This document shows positions 14,038-16,673 of a stretch of DNA of 16,673 nt, in pieces. Source of the DNA: a bacterium (GTDB taxonomy: Bacteria; Gemmatimonadota; Gemmatimonadetes; Gemmatimonadales; Gemmatimonadaceae); assembly GCA_021802745.1 (NCBI GenBank), contig JAJZRK010000054.1, positions 1 through 16,673 on the forward strand, read 5' to 3'. The position numbers and the translations under genes were made by a program. The notes under the pieces are model-generated. The model was not told where the DNA came from. It worked only from the letters and a program-made list of their open reading frames with translations, and searched no databases. Position 1 is the first letter of the stretch. Each line of letters opens with the position of its first letter.

Positions 14038-14154
14038 GTGAAAGTTCGAAGCAGCGTGAAGCCGATTTGTGAGCACTGCAAGGTCGTGAAGCGCGACGGC
14101 GTGACTCGCATCATCTGCAAGCGCAATCCCAAGCACAAGCAGCGGCAGGGTTAA
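14038..14154 (+). CDS. rpmJ: 50S ribosomal protein L36
   Basis: The smallest protein of the large subunit, 38 aa. It is the zinc-binding (C+) form: Cys11, Cys14, Cys27 and His33 provide the ligands. The sequence [19 protein letters not shown] through the basic tail KHKQRQG is typical over its whole length. The start is GTG 14038, supported by GGGAG five bases upstream and by the conserved MKVRSSVK N-terminus. The frame is open upstream to 13768, but that part runs through the hairpin and repeats and is not coding. It is the first gene of the alpha operon here; infA, which often precedes it, is absent. Confidence 0.97.
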   Translation: MKVRSSVKPICEHCKVVKRDGVTRIICKRNPKHKQRQG

Positions 14155-14160
14155 CCGACT

Positions 14161-14538
14161 ATGGCTCGAATTTCTGGCGTCGACCTGCCGCGCGAAAAGC
14201 GCGTGGACATCGGCCTGACGTACATCTATGGCATCGGCCGCGCCGTGGCGCGCCGCATTCTCGAGGCCGCGGGCGTCTCCCCGGCCATCCGGGTGAAGGA
14301 CCTCAGCGACGCCGACGTCAACAAGCTCCGTCAGGAGATTGAAAAGAGCGTCCGCGTCGAGGGCGCCCTGCGCACCGAGATCGCGATGAACATCAAGCGC
14401 CTGATGGACATCGGGTCGTATCGCGGCATCCGCCACCGTCGCGGGCTGCCGGTCCGCGGCCAGCGGACGCACACCAATGCGCGCACCAAGAAGGGTCCGC
14501 GTCGCGCGATCGCCGGGAAGAAGAAGGTGACCAAGTAA
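14161..14538 (+). CDS. rpsM: 30S ribosomal protein S13
   Basis: Head protein of the small subunit that contacts the P-site tRNA and the L5 bridge. The 125-aa length is usual. Landmarks: [26 protein letters not shown] at the N-terminus, the helix-two-turn-helix region, and the basic C-terminal tail [24 protein letters not shown]. It begins 6 bp after rpmJ, with a weak GCAGGG ribosome binding site. Its TAA overlaps the rpsK start (TAATG). Confidence 0.98.
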   Translation: MARISGVDLPREKRVDIGLTYIYGIGRAVARRILEAAGVSPAIRVKDLSDADVNKLRQEIEKSVRVEGALRTEIAMNIKRLMDIGSYRGIRHRRGLPVRGQRTHTNARTKKGPRRAIAGKKKVTK

Positions 14539-14915
14539 TGGCTACGGGAAAGAAGACCAAGCGCGTGGTGGAGGCGGAGGGCGTCGCCCACATCAGCGCC
14601 ACGTTCAACAACACCCTCATCACGATCACCGATTCCCACGGGAACGCGGTGTCGTGGGGCTCGGCCGGCAAGGCCGGGTTCAAGGGCTCAAAGAAGAGCA
14701 CCCCGTTCGCGGCGACGGTCGCCGCCGAGCAGTGCGCGCGCGAGGCGTTGACCGCCGGCGTGCGCAAGGTGCACGTCCGCGTGCAGGGGCCGGGGTCGGG
14801 GCGCGAGTCCGCGATCCAGGCGCTCGCCGCCGCCGGACTCACCGTCAAGTCGATCAAGGACGTCACGCCGATTCCGCACAACGGCTGCCGTCCGCCGAAG
14901 CGCCGGAGGGTCTAG
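14538..14915 (+). CDS. rpsK: 30S ribosomal protein S11
   Basis: Platform protein of the small subunit next to the mRNA exit. The 125-aa product shows the family core [42 protein letters not shown] and the C-terminal [18 protein letters not shown]. The N-terminus is short and basic as usual. AAGGTGA at 14524-14530 serves as ribosome binding site inside the end of rpsM. Its ATG shares one base with the rpsM stop, which implies translational coupling. Confidence 0.98.
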   Translation: MATGKKTKRVVEAEGVAHISATFNNTLITITDSHGNAVSWGSAGKAGFKGSKKSTPFAATVAAEQCAREALTAGVRKVHVRVQGPGSGRESAIQALAAAGLTVKSIKDVTPIPHNGCRPPKRRRV

Positions 14916-14918
14916 GCC

Positions 14919-15551
14919 ATGCGCTATACAGGTCCCAGCTGCCGGCAGTGCCGGCGTGAAAGCACCAAGTTGTTCCTCAAGGGCACCAAGTGCTTCACCG
15001 AGAAGTGCCCCGTCGAGCGCCGGCCGTACCCGCCGGGCCAGCACGGGCAGAATACGTCGCGCCGCCGCAAGGTGTCGGAATACGCCAAGCAGCTCCGCGA
15101 AAAGCAGAAGATCAAGCGCATGTATGGCGTCAGCGAGCGGCAGTTCCGCAACACGTTCGAGAAGGTCTCGTCGCTGCCGGGCATCACGGGCCACAACCTG
15201 CTGGCCGCGCTCGAGAGCCGTCTCGACAACATGGTGTACCGCATGGGCTTCGCCGCGAGCCGCAAGGCCGCGCGCCAGCTCATCGTGCACCGCCATGTCG
15301 AGATCAACGGCAAGACGGTGGACATCCCGTCGTTCCAGGTGCAGCCGGGCCAGGAGATCCGGGTCCGCCAGCAGGCGCGCGAGAACGTGGGCGTGCAGGC
15401 GGCGCTCGAGCAGGCCGCGCGCGGCCAGGTCCCGAGCTGGCTCGCCGTGGACAAGGATTCGTTCAGCGGCCGCATGCTGGAGCGTCCGCAGCGCGCCTCC
15501 ATCCCGATCGCAGCGCAGGAGCAGCTGGTCGTGGAGTTGTACTCGAAGTAG
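14919..15551 (+). CDS. rpsD: 30S ribosomal protein S4
   Basis: Primary 16S rRNA-binding protein that starts assembly of the 30S body; in many bacteria it also represses its own operon. The 210-aa product is the zinc-binding (C+) form, with Cys8, Cys11, Cys25 and Cys30 (CX2CX13CX4C). The S4 RNA-binding domain follows (ESRLDNMVYRMGFAASRKAARQLIVHRHVEINGKTVDIPS). The start is ATG 14919, 3 bp after rpsK, with GGAGGG at 14905-14910. The rpmJ leader is predicted to be about 30 nt, which seems too short for the enterobacterial S4-binding pseudoknot, so any autoregulation must use another site. Confidence 0.98.
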   Translation: MRYTGPSCRQCRRESTKLFLKGTKCFTEKCPVERRPYPPGQHGQNTSRRRKVSEYAKQLREKQKIKRMYGVSERQFRNTFEKVSSLPGITGHNLLAALESRLDNMVYRMGFAASRKAARQLIVHRHVEINGKTVDIPSFQVQPGQEIRVRQQARENVGVQAALEQAARGQVPSWLAVDKDSFSGRMLERPQRASIPIAAQEQLVVELYSK

Positions 15552-15614
15552 GACGGCAGACGGGCGACGGTTGACGGGTGTGCCTACCGTCTACGGTCTA
15601 CCGTCCACCGTCTG
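15552..15614. repeat. Inverted pair of 7-nt repeat arrays between rpsD and rpoA
   Basis: Four GACGG cores at 15552, 15559, 15566 and 15573 (exact 7-nt period) face four CCGTC-type cores at 15587, 15594 (CGGTC), 15601 and 15608, separated by 9 nt. The two arms can pair as a long hairpin of 5-bp blocks with 2-nt internal loops. The left arm begins at the base right after the rpsD stop codon. The right arm shares 17 identical bases with the repeat in pyrF. Confidence 0.85.
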
Positions 15615-15718
15615 GTCTACCCTGACTATCACACGGGCCTGCCGCGCGTCAGGGGCGAGGCAGGGCGTAGGCAGCGACGCGGTCGCCGCCTGACCAACAT
15701 CACGGATCTCAACGACGT
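15615..15718 (+). other. Remainder of the rpsD-rpoA spacer
   Basis: The spacer (167 bp in all) is unusually long for the alpha operon. Besides the heptad arrays it holds CCTGCC/GGCAGG arms (about 15638-15664) and a short GCGAC-GCG-GTCGC hairpin just before rpoA. No convincing promoter or Shine-Dalgarno sequence is visible before the rpoA ATG. Confidence 0.4.
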
Positions 15719-16673
15719 ATGGCTCAGACTATTGATTTGCGCGGGTTGGTGCGGCCGCAGCTCGTCGAGATGACGAAGCGCGACGACAACCCGAACATCG
15801 CGGAGTTCCGCCTGCAGCCGCTCGAACGCGGCTACGGCCACACACTCGGCAACGCCATGCGGCGCATGCTGCTCTCGTCGCTGCGCGGCTCCGCGGTCTG
15901 GGGCTTCCGCATTGACGGCGTGCTCCACGAGCACCAGACCATCCAGGGCGTCGTCGAGGACGTCCACCAGATCATCGGCAACCTCAAGTCGCTCACGCTC
16001 TCGCTGTCGGGCGACGTCGAGGAGACGGTGCTCCGCATCAACTGCACCAAGGCGGGGGCGGTGGTGGCCGGGGACATCGAGGACCAGGGCGGTGTGCGGG
16101 TGATCAACCCCAGGCACCACCTCTTCACGATGCAGGACGAGCGGGACCTCACGGTCGAGCTCTACGTGAACAAGGGGCGTGGCTACGTCGAGGCCGAGCA
16201 GCACCCGGCCGACCGCAGCCTCCCGGTAGACCTGGTCCGCATTGACTCCATCTACTCGCCGGTCCGCCGCGTGAACTTTCACGTCAGCGAGACCCGCGTC
16301 GGCCAGCGCACGGACTACGATCGCCTCGTCCTCACGGTCGAGACGAACGGCACCGTGTCGCCCGAGGAGGCGGTCAGCTACGCCGCCGCCCTCTCGCAGA
16401 CGCACTTCCAGTACTTCGCCGGCTTCGGGTCGCACAGTGCGGCCATTGCCGGCGACGGCACCACCGACGCCCAGCGCCTCGCCCAGCTGCTGTCAACCTC
16501 CATTGATGCGCTCGAGCTCTCGGTGCGGTCGGTCAACTCCCTGAAGAACTCCAACATCCGCTCGCTCGGCGATCTCGTCCGGCAGACGGAAGGGCAGATC
16601 ATTCAGGTCAAGAACTTTGGCAAGAAGTCGCTCCAGGAGATCGCAGACCTGCTCGAGCGTGAAGGGCTGAAAT
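15719..16673 (+). CDS. rpoA: DNA-directed RNA polymerase subunit alpha, 3' end outside window
   Basis: Alpha subunit, the dimer that nucleates RNA polymerase assembly and contacts activators and UP elements. The 318 codons present cover nearly the full length. The N-terminal domain has EFRLQPLERGYGHTLGNAMRRMLLSSLRG (dimerisation and beta contact), GVVEDVHQIIGNLKSL, and the SPVRRVNFHVSETRVGQRTDYDRLVL segment. The C-terminal helix-hairpin-helix domain runs ALELSVRSVNSLKNSNIRSLGDLVRQTEGQI to KNFGKKSLQEIADLL. The frame is open at the last base, so only the final few residues are missing. The start is ATG 15719 (MAQTIDLRGLVRPQ); no strong ribosome binding site precedes it. It is preceded by a 167-bp spacer with inverted heptad repeats, which may decouple its expression from rpsD. 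rplQ is expected downstream. Confidence 0.97.
   Translation, partial: MAQTIDLRGLVRPQLVEMTKRDDNPNIAEFRLQPLERGYGHTLGNAMRRMLLSSLRGSAVWGFRIDGVLHEHQTIQGVVEDVHQIIGNLKSLTLSLSGDVEETVLRINCTKAGAVVAGDIEDQGGVRVINPRHHLFTMQDERDLTVELYVNKGRGYVEAEQHPADRSLPVDLVRIDSIYSPVRRVNFHVSETRVGQRTDYDRLVLTVETNGTVSPEEAVSYAAALSQTHFQYFAGFGSHSAAIAGDGTTDAQRLAQLLSTSIDALELSVRSVNSLKNSNIRSLGDLVRQTEGQIIQVKNFGKKSLQEIADLLEREGLK

Noticed and set aside
15571..15600. Promoter for rpoA starting at TTGACG
   Set aside because: TTGACG matches a -35 element, but no -10-like hexamer occurs 16-18 bp downstream; the sequence there is part of the heptad repeat.

Overview
The window is a dense, very GC-rich bacterial chromosome segment. Every protein gene is on the + strand and one tRNA gene is on the - strand. 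It carries housekeeping genes (trxB, smpB, pyrD, pyrF, the alpha ribosomal operon) with lineage-specific hypothetical proteins between them. I see no transposase, phage gene, integrase, CRISPR array or toxin-antitoxin pair. The GC content, long Ala/Pro linkers, lipoproteins (so a diderm envelope) and the kind of hypothetical proteins resemble Gemmatimonadota. That placement is inference from general look, not from a search.

Layout. (1) 1-3086: the 3' part of a 2-oxoacid dehydrogenase E2 gene, a small conserved-looking protein, a PHP-domain phosphoesterase, and a pteridine-reductase-like SDR that overlaps the PHP gene by ATGA. (2) 3172-6108: a palindrome, then trxB, a glyoxalase II-like metallo-beta-lactamase-fold hydrolase, a four-helix DUF4149-like membrane protein and an unknown lipoprotein, all joined by stop/start overlaps. 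(3) 6113-8566: aspartate ammonia-lyase, an Rrf2-family regulator with three cysteines suited to an Fe-S cluster, and an unknown helical protein. (4) 8597-8805, - strand: tRNA-Leu(CAG) with a good sigma-70-type promoter, an 11-nt tandem repeat in its 3' trailer and an intrinsic terminator. (5) 8929-13748: smpB, a periplasmic N-acetylmuramoyl-L-alanine amidase, a large repeat-rich lipoprotein, pyrD and pyrF, each overlapping the next by ATGA or GTGA. (6) 13749-14037: a 289-bp regulatory gap with a hairpin, a 13-nt degenerate repeat, a 12-bp palindrome and a clear promoter. (7) 14038-16673: rpmJ, rpsM, rpsK, rpsD and rpoA, the last cut by the window end.

How the genes work together. pyrD and pyrF catalyse the fourth and sixth steps of de novo UMP synthesis. 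They share a coupled run with trans-translation (smpB) and cell-wall hydrolysis (amidase). The rpmJ-rpoA block is the standard alpha operon, but it lacks infA directly upstream and has its own promoter.

No wholly new system is evident. The most unusual signals are several families of short-unit repeats sitting at gene junctions. They are a 7-nt family at two loci (one makes the N-terminal codons of pyrF, the other forms an inverted array before rpoA), an 11-nt array inside the tRNA-Leu transcript, and a 13-nt array before rpmJ. The SDR with His in place of the catalytic Tyr is the main protein-level oddity.
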